This document shows positions 1 through 10,352 of a stretch of 64,000 bases of DNA, piece after piece. Both the position numbers and the translations under genes were made by a program. Under the pieces are notes generated by a model. That model had not been told where the DNA came from. It did not search any database and saw only the letters and a list, made by a program, of their open reading frames with translations. Each line of letters starts with the position of its first letter. Position 1 is the first letter of the stretch. The DNA comes from Mycobacterium kubicae (GTDB lineage: Bacteria > Actinomycetota > Actinomycetes > Mycobacteriales > Mycobacteriaceae), in contig NZ_CP065047.1 of assembly GCF_015689175.1 (NCBI RefSeq), positions 2,728,001 through 2,792,000 of the forward strand, in the 5' to 3' direction.

Positions 1-810
1 AGGCTCGGCGAGCTTGCGAAGGCGTTTCGCGAACAGCTTGTAGGCGAAGTTCGGCGCCGCGGTCATTGTGCCCTTGTACTTGTCAATCAGCTTGGCCCAC
101 AGCAGGGTGTCCCGAAGGAAGTCCATCGGAGTGACCTTGACCAACTCGGCTCCGAAAAACATCGGCACAGCCAAGAAGCCGGTCATGCCCATGTCGTGGA
201 ACAACGGTAGCCAGCTCACGATCACGTCGGATTCGATATCGACGTTCGCGCCCATGAACATCGCTTTGGCGTTAGAAACGACGTTGCGGTGTGTGATTTG
301 CACAGCCTTGGGTGCCCCGGTGGATCCCGACGTCAGCTGCAATAGCGCAACATCGTCGTCGTCTGTCTCCACCGGATCGATCGGATTGCTGTCGAGCAGC
401 TGGTCGAGGATCAGCACTCCAATACCCGACTCGGAGAGCAACGGAGCAGCGGGCATGAACGGGTCGGAGATGACAATCGCTTTGGCGCCGATCATCTTTA
501 TGACGGCGGTGGTCTCTTCTGCCCAGCGCTGCAGGTCGGTGCGCGGCGTGGGTTGGTGAAGCATGGTCAGGCTGGCGCCGCGCATCCAGATGCCCTGTGC
601 CGCAGGTGCAATCTCGGCCGGAGCACCGGCCAGCACCGGCACGGCATCGCCGGGTCCGACGCCGGCCGTAGCCAGGCCACTCGAGATCCGGCGGGCCCGC
701 TCATGGACCTCGCCCCAGGTATGCCGGACAGGGCAGTTCGGTTCCCCGGTAACTATGCCGTTCGAACTGGAATGAGCGCTGGCATACATCGTTTCAGTGA
801 ATTCGCTCAT
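1..810 (-). CDS. FadD-type fatty-acyl-AMP/CoA ligase (3' end outside window)
   Basis: ATP-dependent activation of a fatty acid to acyl-adenylate, then possibly to acyl-CoA or onto a carrier protein; cytoplasmic. Only the first 270 codons are present because the gene runs off the left edge. The ATG at 808-810 is preceded by AAAGGA at a normal distance. The adenylate-forming P-loop [10 protein letters not shown] lies near residue 155, followed by [12 protein letters not shown] and [10 protein letters not shown], a combination typical of mycobacterial FadD proteins of the fatty-acyl-AMP ligase clade. The C-terminal domain, which would separate an AMP ligase from a CoA ligase, is missing, so I give no FadD number. 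It is transcribed in the same direction as the lipase/acyl-CoA synthetase fusion upstream, but 382 bp separate them, so it probably has its own promoter. Confidence 0.9.
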   Translation of the reverse strand, partial: MSEFTETMYASAHSSSNGIVTGEPNCPVRHTWGEVHERARRISSGLATAGVGPGDAVPVLAGAPAEIAPAAQGIWMRGASLTMLHQPTPRTDLQRWAEETTAVIKMIGAKAIVISDPFMPAAPLLSESGIGVLILDQLLDSNPIDPVETDDDDVALLQLTSGSTGAPKAVQITHRNVVSNAKAMFMGANVDIESDVIVSWLPLFHDMGMTGFLAVPMFFGAELVKVTPMDFLRDTLLWAKLIDKYKGTMTAAPNFAYKLFAKRLRKLAEP

Positions 811-1192
811 GGTCGTTCCTTTTGGGTGCAGCGGGTCGGCCGGGCGATTAACCTCTGACCGTGAGCCGGCGAGCTTAACGGCGGACGCGCATGCACTAGT
901 AGCGCGCGGAAAGGTCCGGCGTCACGACGCAAGCCTTGTAGCGAAATTATCGGCACGCAGCACGCCCCTTTCCCGCAAATCCTGACGGGCCGTCACTTCG
1001 AGCTAAGCGAGGTGTCGAGTATTTCGAATGCGTTGACGTTACACATTCGCGCAAGGCAAGGCGTGGAAGCGCGCCGATGCCGCCGACATAAGCGGCGATC
1101 ACCATTGACACAATAGAGACACAACAATGTCAGCATCGACCAACAGCACCAACTCTTGACTGTCCGAGACCCGCGGGTCTGCGATTCCAAAG
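811..1192. other. Intergenic region, no gene seen
   Basis: This 382-bp stretch lies between the start of the partial FadD gene and the stop of the lipase/acyl-CoA synthetase fusion, both on the minus strand. It should hold the FadD promoter. The only reading frame that crosses it on the minus strand overlaps the fusion gene, is rich in Cys and Arg and resembles no family. No strong hairpin was noticed. Confidence 0.5.
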
Positions 1193-4123
1193 CTAGACAT
1201 TGTGCGTGCTTCCGGTGGTGGTCAGTTGCCGATAATTGCCGTCGGCACGGTCGTAATACCAAGTCGTTTCCCCCGCTGCCGGCAGCCCGGCCGATTGCAG
1301 CGCGGCCGATAGCGGGCGGTAGGACGGCGTGAGCGGTATGTGGTCAACGATCTGGACGAACGCGGGCCGCTGGTCCCCCGGTAGGCGGCCCAACGCGGCG
1401 GTCAGAGCGGCCGAGGTGAGGACGCCGTCGTTGTCGAGCATCAGGGCTGCGACAGCGACATCATGAGTGTCGGTCGCAACGGGATAGACGACGGCCATGT
1501 CGATGACCATGACTTCGCCGAGCGCGTCACAAATCGGCTGACAAAAGACCGGTCCGAGTGCCGACTGGATGACGGTGCTCCTGTTGTCGACGAACCAGTA
1601 GTCGCCGTCGTAGTCCCGGCGAAACAGGTGGTCTGTGGTAACCCACGTGTCTCCCTCGGCGAATACCGAGCGCATTGCCCCGCGTGCGGCGTCGGGTCCC
1701 GAGAGCGCCTTCGCTAGCAGCACGCCCACTTCATCGTTCGCGCACGCGCGCACGAAACCGTTGTCATCCTCGATGAACCGGCCTGTCGCTGCGTCGTAGC
1801 CGCCTAGCCGTATCTCGGTGCTGCCCGGCAGCGGCCTACCCTTGGCCCCAACTTTGCTGCCAGAAATATTGGCCAGCACCGCGTCCCCCTCGACTGAGGC
1901 ATAGCACTCCAAGATTTGGGCCGGGGCGAATCGGTCGGTGACCTTATGCCAAAGCCCGGTCGGCATTCCAGCCCCGATGAACAGGCGAATTGGATGATGC
2001 TCCTGAAGCTCGGGCGACGCCGCATCCACCAGTTCACGCAGCATGGTCCCGGTATAAGTCACCACCGTGACCCCGTAGCGATGAACCTCGTCGGCGAACC
2101 GCGTTGGGTCGACGCTCGGGGTCAAGGCGATGCGCGACCCGCCGGCGACCGCGCCGCCGAGGCCGACCATCAGACCTAGCGGATGGTGCAGCGGAGTCGG
2201 GCAATAGATCGTGTCGCGGCGGTCTAGTGCGGCGGCCGTGGCGGTGCCGTAGGCCGACAGCGCCCACCGATTATTGGTGACCTCCTGAATCACCCGGCGG
2301 CCTCCCATCGTGCTGTAGAACACGAAGGCGAGGTCACATGCCCGACCCGGGTTCGGCCGGTACCACTTAGGCAGTCGTGCACTCGACAGGTCGAGGCAGT
2401 CCAGCTCGACGATCCGGCTCGAATCTGTCCGGCGCAGGTCCGCGGTGCGGCCGTGGTTGAGCGTGAGCACCCTGGCGCCGGTCGCGACGGCCGCCGCCAC
2501 ATGGTGTGGGTCCGCCACGATATCAGCCACTTCGCACAACTGAACGGCGCCGGCGAGGTCGCGGTCCGGCGGTAGCAACACCGCTACAGCACCAAGCCGT
2601 GATAATGCCGCGATCGCGACCACTGCGCCGGGGCTGGTATCCATCAGAACACCAATGTGGGCTCCCTGACGGACACCGACGGCGATGAGGCCGCGAACTA
2701 CGTCGTCGATGCGGTTTTCAACCATCGCGTTGGTGTGTACCCGGTCCTCGAAGAGGAAGCATTCGTCACCGGGCGCTCGGTTCGCTCGTTCGGTTATCAA
2801 CCTGCCCAACGACACTCGGGTGTGGGGCTGTAGGCGTCCGAGACGGGCGAGCCGCGGTACGGTACGCGCCGCCTCTCCGGCGATCTCCGTGCCGCTGCGT
2901 ACTGCCCACACCGCCGAGTCGGCCAATCCCCGGCTCAGGACGATGCTCAATTCAGTCAGCACACCGGCCGAGTGCCCAATTCGCGCAGACAGTCCGGTAG
3001 CGCCATCGACCCCGACGCTGGGGTCGGGCCCCATCGTAAGTACGCCCTGCGGCCTGAGTCTGCGGCCGTCTTTCCACAGCACCCAATTACCGACCGTGGG
3101 CCAGGTGTGGGTGGCGGCAGTCGATCCGACAACGAGCCCGAAATGCCCTGCCTGCAATAACACTTCGGACACGTCGGCCCGGGGGGCGGCCTGCCGGATA
3201 CCGCGCACGGATGCAGGTTGGCCGATGTCGTCGATCTCGCCGATGAAGGCCAGGACCGGGCAGGTGATTTCGGCGAGCGTGATCAATGTGCCATCGATCA
3301 CGGCGCCACCGGCCATCATCCGGTTGTGGACCACGAACTGCCGCAACAGTTCGGCGACGGCGGGACCCGACCATGCCACCCAGCCGTCCACCTCAAGGAA
3401 TCGACGTTGCTGTTCCCTGGGTAGCAACGCCTCTCGGTCGTGAAGCTGGCGTAAAAAGTCCCATCGCGCCCGGATTGTCTTGATCGGGTCCAGAAGTTGA
3501 AATCCGGTACGGGCCATCCATCCGGATACGGAGAGACGGTTAAATATGTGATCGGCTACAAGCTGCGCACCGCGGCCCGCTAGGGCCGCCGGGATTCCAA
3601 ATGGCAGTCCGCCCAACGAATCTACGGCGCTTCCGAAGGTGACGATGCTCGCCAGGCCCTCGGAACGGCGGTAGGCAGCGGTTTGGTAGCAGAACATGCC
3701 GCCCTGTGAATAGCCCGCCAAATGCACCTTTTGCCCGGTGTGTGCATGTACCGAATCGACAATCCGGCTCAGCGCGACGACGTGGTCGCTCAACGTGCGT
3801 TCGAGCCCACCGGCTTCCCGGTCCGGTGAGCCAAAGTCCACCACCCACGGGTCCACACCCAGGTCGTGGAGGACACCGACCGCGCCTTGGTCTCTAGTGA
3901 CATCGAAGATGTTGGCCGACATCATCATCGGCGGTACAAGTATCACCGGTGGCCGTGGCGGATCATTCACGCTGCCCGCGAAGTACCGTCGTAGCCGGTA
4001 CATGTCACAGCGTTCAACGGTCTGAAACGGCGACGGACGGGTTCCCGTCTGAAGCCCACCAAACCGGAGCACCTCGACACCGTTCCGTACGGTCGCGGCT
4101 ATCCGGTTCGCGGGACCGGCCAT
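1193..4123 (-). CDS. Bifunctional lipase / acyl-CoA synthetase-like protein (Rv1683 type)
   Basis: A 976-residue fusion matching the organisation of M. tuberculosis Rv1683, described as a bifunctional long-chain acyl-CoA synthase and lipase linked to triacylglycerol metabolism. The N-terminal third is an alpha/beta hydrolase of the PHA-synthase/lipase type: an ILVPPMMMSANIFD strand-turn and the nucleophile elbow GYSQGG (Ser near residue 139). From about residue 400 an AMP-binding enzyme fold follows, including TPLHHPLGLMVGLGG and LECYASVEGD. The adenylation motifs are weak: the P-loop reads FYSTMGGRRV instead of the TSGTTGxPK pattern, and the C-terminal catalytic Lys motif is replaced by SYRPLSAALQ. 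I chose the ATG at 4123 (MAGPANRIAAT) over a GTG at 4153 because it agrees with my memory of the Rv1683 start and has a purine-rich stretch upstream. Confidence 0.88.
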   Translation of the reverse strand: MAGPANRIAATVRNGVEVLRFGGLQTGTRPSPFQTVERCDMYRLRRYFAGSVNDPPRPPVILVPPMMMSANIFDVTRDQGAVGVLHDLGVDPWVVDFGSPDREAGGLERTLSDHVVALSRIVDSVHAHTGQKVHLAGYSQGGMFCYQTAAYRRSEGLASIVTFGSAVDSLGGLPFGIPAALAGRGAQLVADHIFNRLSVSGWMARTGFQLLDPIKTIRARWDFLRQLHDREALLPREQQRRFLEVDGWVAWSGPAVAELLRQFVVHNRMMAGGAVIDGTLITLAEITCPVLAFIGEIDDIGQPASVRGIRQAAPRADVSEVLLQAGHFGLVVGSTAATHTWPTVGNWVLWKDGRRLRPQGVLTMGPDPSVGVDGATGLSARIGHSAGVLTELSIVLSRGLADSAVWAVRSGTEIAGEAARTVPRLARLGRLQPHTRVSLGRLITERANRAPGDECFLFEDRVHTNAMVENRIDDVVRGLIAVGVRQGAHIGVLMDTSPGAVVAIAALSRLGAVAVLLPPDRDLAGAVQLCEVADIVADPHHVAAAVATGARVLTLNHGRTADLRRTDSSRIVELDCLDLSSARLPKWYRPNPGRACDLAFVFYSTMGGRRVIQEVTNNRWALSAYGTATAAALDRRDTIYCPTPLHHPLGLMVGLGGAVAGGSRIALTPSVDPTRFADEVHRYGVTVVTYTGTMLRELVDAASPELQEHHPIRLFIGAGMPTGLWHKVTDRFAPAQILECYASVEGDAVLANISGSKVGAKGRPLPGSTEIRLGGYDAATGRFIEDDNGFVRACANDEVGVLLAKALSGPDAARGAMRSVFAEGDTWVTTDHLFRRDYDGDYWFVDNRSTVIQSALGPVFCQPICDALGEVMVIDMAVVYPVATDTHDVAVAALMLDNDGVLTSAALTAALGRLPGDQRPAFVQIVDHIPLTPSYRPLSAALQSAGLPAAGETTWYYDRADGNYRQLTTTGSTHNV

Positions 4124-4334
4124 CAGGTCACTACCCCACCTCACAGATACCACACGGCTTTACGGGGCGGGGTCGCGTCGAACACGGAACTTTGAAGGCC
4201 GAGCAGTGCCGCACCGACGGTGTCGACAGTTGGCAGCGATCTGTCCGAGTCGCAGCATCGTAACACTAGGAGTACAGCGGTTATAGGCACTAACGTCCCG
4301 TCGATTTCAGCACGCGCGCAGCTAACTCAAGATC

Positions 4335-4562
4335 CTATGCAACGCCGAGAATCCTGCAAGCACAAATGAATTCGAGGCGGGTCAGATCAAGAATCAGTTG
4401 ACGGCAACGCACCAGGGCGGTGAGAGGATACTCGGCGAGGATCCGTGCGTTCGGTCGGTCAATGTCGCCGTCGGCGCTGAGAACAGCCACCGACGGTTCC
4501 ATCAATTGAGTGTCAAATCGGGCTAACTCAGCCTTGTTCCGGCTTAGACAATTGCGTATCAA
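4335..4562 (-). pseudogene. Frameshifted and truncated STAS-domain (anti-sigma factor antagonist-like) gene
   Basis: The 75 readable residues follow the STAS pattern of mycobacterial anti-sigma factor antagonists: VAVLSADGDIDRPNARIL (beta strand, GDID, helix) and then RQLILDLTRLEF. After EFICA the frame becomes CRILGVA-stop, while the next frame reads AGFSALHRI, the expected GFSALHR helix of this family. That frame also stops three codons later. A one-frame slip near 4355 plus loss of the C-terminal half has therefore killed the gene. Intact members bind an anti-sigma factor after dephosphorylation of a Ser/Thr at the helix start. The phosphorylatable residue lies at the lesion, so no function is expected. 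Confidence 0.7.
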
Positions 4563-5054
4563 AACCGGCGTGTCCGGGCAGGGCTGGAGAGAGTAACGAT
4601 CTGTCGGTCATGGTGATCCCGTCGTTCGGGCAATCACCGGCGTGTCCGGGTTCGGAGCTAACTGGCTCCTCGGGTTGGCAGCGAACGGTGAAAACCCGCC
4701 CCGGACCAGCTGAGATTTTCAGCAGCTATGACACTACACCGCTTGAGTGCTTCCGCACAGCTCAATGCCCCCGACAGCTCAGGAGTAACGCCCACCTTCG
4801 CCTTGAACCGGCCAACCAAAGGTCGGGTCCTGGTTCGCGTCAAGGGATTAACTTCACACAGCGAGCGGCCCTGCACGCGCGACAGAGTCGATCGCGTTAA
4901 GGCAACGGTTCCCAGGTCGGAACTATGGCCCCGACGCGGCGCAAGAAGCCAGATTGGGGTCCACCTCCGCCGGGGTAGTAACTCACTGCAGACGGAGCGC
5001 CGAAATTCTGGAATTTTTAGCGGGTCCAAGTATTTACGCCGCAGGTCAGAATTA
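4563..5054. other. Intergenic region, no gene seen
   Basis: About 490 bp between the STAS pseudogene and the promoter of the HPF-like gene. Reading frames on both strands give Arg/Ser-rich translations without recognisable motifs. The 15-mer ACCGGCGTGTCCGGG occurs directly repeated at 4564-4578 and 4636-4650; I could not assign it a role. Confidence 0.45.
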
Positions 5055-5084
5055 TTGACATAACCGCCGGAAGGGGCGTTTAAT
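5055..5084 (+). promoter_or_regulatory. Candidate sigma-A promoter of the HPF-like gene
   Basis: TTGACA at 5055-5060 and TTTAAT at 5079-5084 are separated by 18 bp, close to the housekeeping consensus. Transcription from here would give a leader of roughly 145 nt before the HPF-like ATG at 5237, containing two inverted repeats. Confidence 0.45.
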
Positions 5085-5118
5085 TGAGCGCGGGCGGTTA
5101 TAGCCGTCGCTGCACTGA

Positions 5119-5160
5119 AATTTGCCGATAGAGCGTGAGTTTCCGTCGTACCGGCAAATT
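5119..5160. repeat. Inverted repeat in the HPF-like leader
   Basis: Perfect 9-bp arms AATTTGCCG (5119-5127) and CGGCAAATT (5152-5160) enclose 24 nt. In RNA this is a long hairpin; in DNA the AT-rich outer ends could be half-sites for a regulator. Confidence 0.55.
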
Positions 5161-5185
5161 CGAGCCGATCACCGCACAACAATTG

Positions 5186-5209
5186 CGCGGGCCACTTTGA
5201 GTGCCCGCG
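5186..5209. repeat. Hairpin just upstream of the HPF-like ribosome binding site
   Basis: CGCGGGC plus ACT (5186-5196, with C5193 bulged) pairs with AGTGCCCGCG (5200-5209) around a TTG loop, a 10-bp GC-rich stem. It ends about 14 nt before the AAGGAG at 5224, so it could limit ribosome access or act as an attenuator. The centre loosely recalls a DosR-type palindrome but does not fit it. Confidence 0.55.
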
Positions 5210-5236
5210 TTCCCCTTTAGTCAAGGAGAAGGCACG

Positions 5237-5611
5237 ATGAAACCTGTAAACGAACAGCAAGACGCCTTCGGGGACCACGTGCTTCACGTCGGTGCGGGTT
5301 TCAAAGCAAGGGAGTGCCAGCACGTATTAGACACGTTGTCGACGCTTGGTCCGCATCTGCTAGGACGATGGGATGCACGAGATATCGATGTGGAAGTCTC
5401 GTTGCAAGACCGTGGCGGAAAAGAACAGCGCGTCACTTTGCGCACCAGCCTGCCCGGCCGTGCGCCGCTAATAGCGGTCGCCCAGAACCCGGACATCACC
5501 CGCGCTATAAGCGAAGCGAAGCGGGAGCTGATCCGACAGCTTGAACACCAGAAGTCGGCGCGCGACCCAATGGGCGGCCGTCCGCGCAACAGCGCGACAA
5601 TCCGTCATTAG
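5237..5611 (+). CDS. Short HPF/RaiA-like ribosome-associated protein
   Basis: A 124-residue protein resembling the N-terminal domain of hibernation-promoting factors (sigma-54 modulation family), which bind the 30S decoding centre during stasis. It shows the alternating strand-helix pattern: VLHVGAGFKARECQHVLDTL, then DIDVEVSLQDRGGKEQRVTLRTSLPG, then ISEAKRELIRQLEHQK, a basic helix expected to touch 16S rRNA. The C-terminal dimerisation domain of long HPF is absent, so it may act as an RaiA/YfiA-like stabiliser. The ATG at 5237 follows AAGGAGAAGG; an ATG at 5201 lies inside the upstream hairpin and lacks a binding site. It stands alone between the STAS and TetR pseudogenes, with a long structured leader. 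Family placement rests on pattern only. Confidence 0.7.
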   Translation: MKPVNEQQDAFGDHVLHVGAGFKARECQHVLDTLSTLGPHLLGRWDARDIDVEVSLQDRGGKEQRVTLRTSLPGRAPLIAVAQNPDITRAISEAKRELIRQLEHQKSARDPMGGRPRNSATIRH

Positions 5612-6007
5612 AGCCTTCTTGCATTTGCCGTGGCAAGTACTCCAATTGCAAAGAACAAAAAATGTATTTAATTCGTCCACTACTGCGGGCCGGAACGAAA
5701 ATGGCTGCCGCATTTCGGCGTGGGATTCCGACGGCGGAGTAGTCAACAAGGGGAGTAGGACGGTTGCATCTTCTCGACCTGGCGACCTCTCGACCAGCCG
5801 CGCATCTTGACAAACGGACTGCCTGTTCAGCTTTGGCGAGATCTCGAAACCCCTCGAGTTCGTGTTCGATCGCCGGGCCCGTACCAGTTCAACCGGCGCA
5901 GCGACATCAGCTCCTAGGCCGGCGAATGCCAACGATGCCAAAGATTATCCGGTGCTGGATATTTCGCGCCTAAGCCGAGACAGACGACTGGGCCTATTCG
6001 GGGCCCT
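5612..6007. other. Intergenic region, no gene seen
   Basis: About 400 bp between the HPF-like stop and the first recognisable TetR remnant. Short frames on both strands show no family motif. The run FSFGEISKPLEFVFDRRAR, read near 5830-5885 on the plus strand, looks protein-like and may be another gene remnant, but I cannot assign it. Confidence 0.4.
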
Positions 6008-6286
6008 GACGACGAGGACTCGTTCATCGCGGTTGGCCCCAAAGGTCCGCTCAACCGGTAGATGGTCCTGCAGGCCGCGCTGAAGATTTTGGGCCGCAAC
6101 GGTGGACGGACTGTCGATGCGTCGACTCAATGAAGCGGTGGGTCGAGATCCGGTGATGCTCTACCGGCACGTCGTCGAGCACGTGCTCGAAAAGCTTTCG
6201 GTGGCCAGTGAAGACCCGAATCGGCTCGGCCGACTGCGTGCCGTCGCGCAGAACTCTCGCCAATTGGCCCTGAGTCATTCAAAAGT
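6008..6286 (+). pseudogene. 5' part of a decayed TetR-family regulator, interrupted by an IS21-type element
   Basis: Pieces of a TetR helix-turn-helix domain are readable in more than one frame: an in-frame TAG at 6059-6061, then MVLQAALKILGRNGG, a frameshift, and VDGLSMRRLNEAVGRDPVMLYRHV. These match the usual AAL..L...G...LSMRRLA..LG....LYRHV profile. It continues as RAVAQNSRQLALSHSK to the insertion point of the element at 6287. Joining the flanks across one copy of AAAAGT restores the frame (SHSK into VMPRPVTRPLA). The stop and frameshift here, and more beyond the element, mean the gene is dead independently of the insertion. Confidence 0.75.
6281..6286. repeat. Left copy of target-site duplication (AAAAGT)
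   Basis: AAAAGT directly before the first base of the left terminal repeat; the same six bases follow the right end at 8453-8458. Confidence 0.85.
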
Positions 6287-6353
6287 TGTCGGCTCCGGTC
6301 GAAAAGTGAGCAGGTAGTTCCGGTCGAAAAGTGAGCACCCTTCTGATTGGAGA

Positions 6354-8398
<2,045 letters not shown>

Positions 8399-8452
8399 AC
8401 CTGCTCACTTTTCAACCGGAGCAGGCTGCTCAGAATTCAACCGGAGCCGACA

Positions 8453-8735
8453 AAAAGTGATGCCGCGGCCGGTCACGCGCCCTCTGGCCACTTCGCTCGG
8501 ACAAGCCGCCGCCCGGAATGCTGCGGCGTCCTCGCACTGCTCACATCGCCCGCTTCGCCGGCGAGGATACCTTCCACATCTACTTGCTGCTGTTCCCCGA
8601 CTCGCGATCACCGAAATCCTCGACTGCGTGCACTGGATCCGCCTGATGTCCTACGACGGTGCCGCCAATTGGACCGCGTCCTCGATCTGCTTTGTGGCCT
8701 GACCGCCGCCCTCACTGGTTGCGGCGGACAGCCCC
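8453..8735 (+). pseudogene. 3' part of the decayed TetR-family regulator
   Basis: It begins with the second AAAAGT copy (8453-8458), then reads VMPRPVTRPLATSLG, the conserved RPLATPLG region after the TetR DNA-binding domain. The ligand-binding domain continues only by changing frame: GVLALLT, then FAGEDTFHIYLLLF, then YDGAA, then LDRVLDLLCGLTAAL, the typical C-terminal helix. At least three frameshifts are needed over about 280 bp. The right boundary is approximate. Confidence 0.7.
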
Positions 8736-9230
8736 CGGACCATCGAAGAGGCATGCGCGCGACGGACAACTCGCCGACTGAGTCCGACTCGCCACTCAAA
8801 TGTCATCGTTACCGCCGCTCGCTGTGGCCACTGCGTGCATGCGGCAGGCCTTGCGACTGTGTTGTACAACGGAATTTGGCATGCCCGCTCCAAGCCGGTC
8901 GCATTGCGCGATGCTGAGTCCAGCAACGAGCATTCGCAAGCCGCAGCTCAGATGTCGGAGAACAAGTTTCGCGACGTCAACCCACACATCACTTGCTTAT
9001 GGAGAAATGGCGATACGCGTCCTCGCGGACTGCGCAGTGGCGTACCGAATCGGAGAATCCAAGGCGGAGAAAGGATGGATCGCGGGGCGCACCAAGCCAA
9101 GCGGCGCAAACAGCACTACTAGCCGGGGCGACGGGATGGCGCGATGTGCTGCGTACGAACCCCCAGGGCCGACCAACATGGGCCGGCTTTGCAACGGGCC
9201 GAACGGGTTAGCCCTGGGGGGCTTCGATAA
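8736..9230. other. Intergenic region between TetR remnant and cspA
   Basis: About 495 bp with no gene I can support. A tiny plus-strand frame at 9074 (MDRGAHQAKRRKQHY) has a purine-rich upstream sequence but is only 15 codons. The region ends in a long inverted repeat beyond the cspA stop codon. Confidence 0.4.
9160..9220. terminator. Long inverted repeat downstream of cspA
   Basis: CCCCCAGGGC at 9160-9169 is perfectly complementary to GCCCTGGGGG at 9211-9220, with a 41-nt GC-rich loop that could fold further. It starts about 11 bp past the cspA stop codon on the minus strand, fitting a terminator or 3' stabilising structure. It lacks a T-tract, which is common in mycobacteria. Confidence 0.5.
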
Positions 9231-9434
9231 CTAAACCGCGGTCACACCGACCGCTTGAGGACCTTTGGGGCCCTGGGCGATGTCAAACTGGACTCGTTGA
9301 TTCTCCTCGAGGGAACGGAAACCGCCCCCCTGAATCTCGGAGTAGTGGACGAACACATCCTTCGCGTCGCCATCCGGCGCGATAAAGCCGAAGCCCTTCT
9401 CCGCGTTGAACCACTTCACAGTTCCCTGTGTCAT
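9231..9434 (-). CDS. cspA: Cold shock protein CspA
   Basis: A 67-residue single-domain cold shock protein, an RNA chaperone of the OB fold that melts mRNA secondary structure. Both nucleic-acid motifs are intact: RNP1 KGFGFIAP and RNP2 DVFVHYSEI, after the invariant start [16 protein letters not shown]. Length and sequence agree with M. tuberculosis CspA (Rv3648c). The ATG has AGAAGAGAGAAG upstream. The gene stands alone; its 5' region of about 170 bp to the next gene leaves room for the long leader typical of csp mRNAs. Confidence 0.95.
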   Translation of the reverse strand: MTQGTVKWFNAEKGFGFIAPDGDAKDVFVHYSEIQGGGFRSLEENQRVQFDIAQGPKGPQAVGVTAV

Positions 9435-9607
9435 ACTTACTTCTCTCTTCTAAGTGGGCGCAATCAGCTACACCCGGCTGCAACCGTAACACAAGCAACT
9501 CGACAGCTTAAAAGCTTGGCATTCGCGGCGACACCGTCCCGCTTCGTGGGCGTCCGGGACCCTCCTGCTCAGATGCGTTCTCGCGCAATGGCTTCAAGCG
9601 AAGCGTT

Positions 9608-10072
9608 TCAGATCTTGCTGTCCTCGGCGCTGATCGTGAGCAGGGTTTCGACTGTCAAGGCGTTATTTGGGCCAGCCGCAGCCATCATCACGGCGTGTGC
9701 CTGGTCGGGCTCCGCCTCCGGGGATACGACGAGTAGGACGATTCTGGCGCCATTGAGTCCGAGAACCTCAACGGTGTTGACCGGCTGATAGCGATATCCG
9801 CCGAGTCGCACGGTGTGTCCACTTATTGTCAACTTCGCGGGTGACGATGCCCATTCGCTGAGGCTGTAGATCACGCGGTTGATCCGTCCGAGGCGAACCG
9901 ACAGCACCGCCAATAGATCTGGCAGCTCTACCGCAAGGTCGCGACTGTGGGGCCACCACGCTCCGTCGACGAACCCGCTGACGGGCGCCTTGGGCTTCAG
10001 CCTCAACCTCGGTGTGTGTTCCGGCGGAGTCGGCCGGCTCTCGACTTTGGTGTGGTCATGTTTCAGCGTCAT
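9608..10072 (-). CDS. DUF5994 family protein
   Basis: A 154-residue mycobacterial protein of the DUF5994 type; function unknown. Recognisable parts are RLRLKPKAPVSGFVDGAWWPHSRDLAVELPDLL, a glycine-aromatic entry motif followed by a helix, and VRLGGYRYQPVNTVEVLGLNGARIVLLVV with a nucleotide-binding-like hydrophobic strand whose meaning is unclear. No signal peptide or membrane segment. I chose the ATG at 10072 over a TTG 24 bp upstream because GGGAG lies about 9 bp before it. Members of this family often occur near stress-related genes, which fits cspA nearby, but this is context only. Confidence 0.75.
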   Translation of the reverse strand: MTLKHDHTKVESRPTPPEHTPRLRLKPKAPVSGFVDGAWWPHSRDLAVELPDLLAVLSVRLGRINRVIYSLSEWASSPAKLTISGHTVRLGGYRYQPVNTVEVLGLNGARIVLLVVSPEAEPDQAHAVMMAAAGPNNALTVETLLTISAEDSKI

Positions 10073-10352
10073 AGCGACGCTCCCGTCTGACCGCAAGACC
10101 GGCCAATCATTCGAATCGGCGACGGCGTGGCTTTGAATAACCAGGCGCGAAATACCGCAGATGCTTCCAGTCTACTCTTCTTTGCCGAAACACCTACCGA
10201 CGCGCTGTCCCAGAACCGCCTCTTCATGCTCTGGCACTAGCGGGTATGTGTGCGCAGTAGCCTGGGCGCGCGGTGGGTGCAGGTAAGAGACTGTCGTACA
10301 ACAGTTTCGACTTTGATCAGTAGATGGTGTGTGTGGCCGTAGCCCCGCGCAG

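Noticed and set aside
4564..4650. Two direct copies of ACCGGCGTGTCCGGG
   Set aside because: Only two 15-mers 72 bp apart in GC-rich non-coding DNA; no third copy or structure, so no repeat array is claimed.
5186..5209. Possible DosR box upstream of the HPF-like gene
   Set aside because: The palindrome GGGC...GCCC lacks the spacing and central bases of the DosR consensus; kept only as a hairpin.
4658..5323. 221-codon minus-strand frame between the STAS remnant and the HPF-like gene
   Set aside because: No family motif, no ribosome binding site, and it runs across the HPF promoter, leader and start.
9074..9121. 15-codon frame (MDRGAHQAKRRKQHY) before the cspA 3' end
   Set aside because: Too short and unsupported despite a purine-rich upstream sequence; no recognised homologue.
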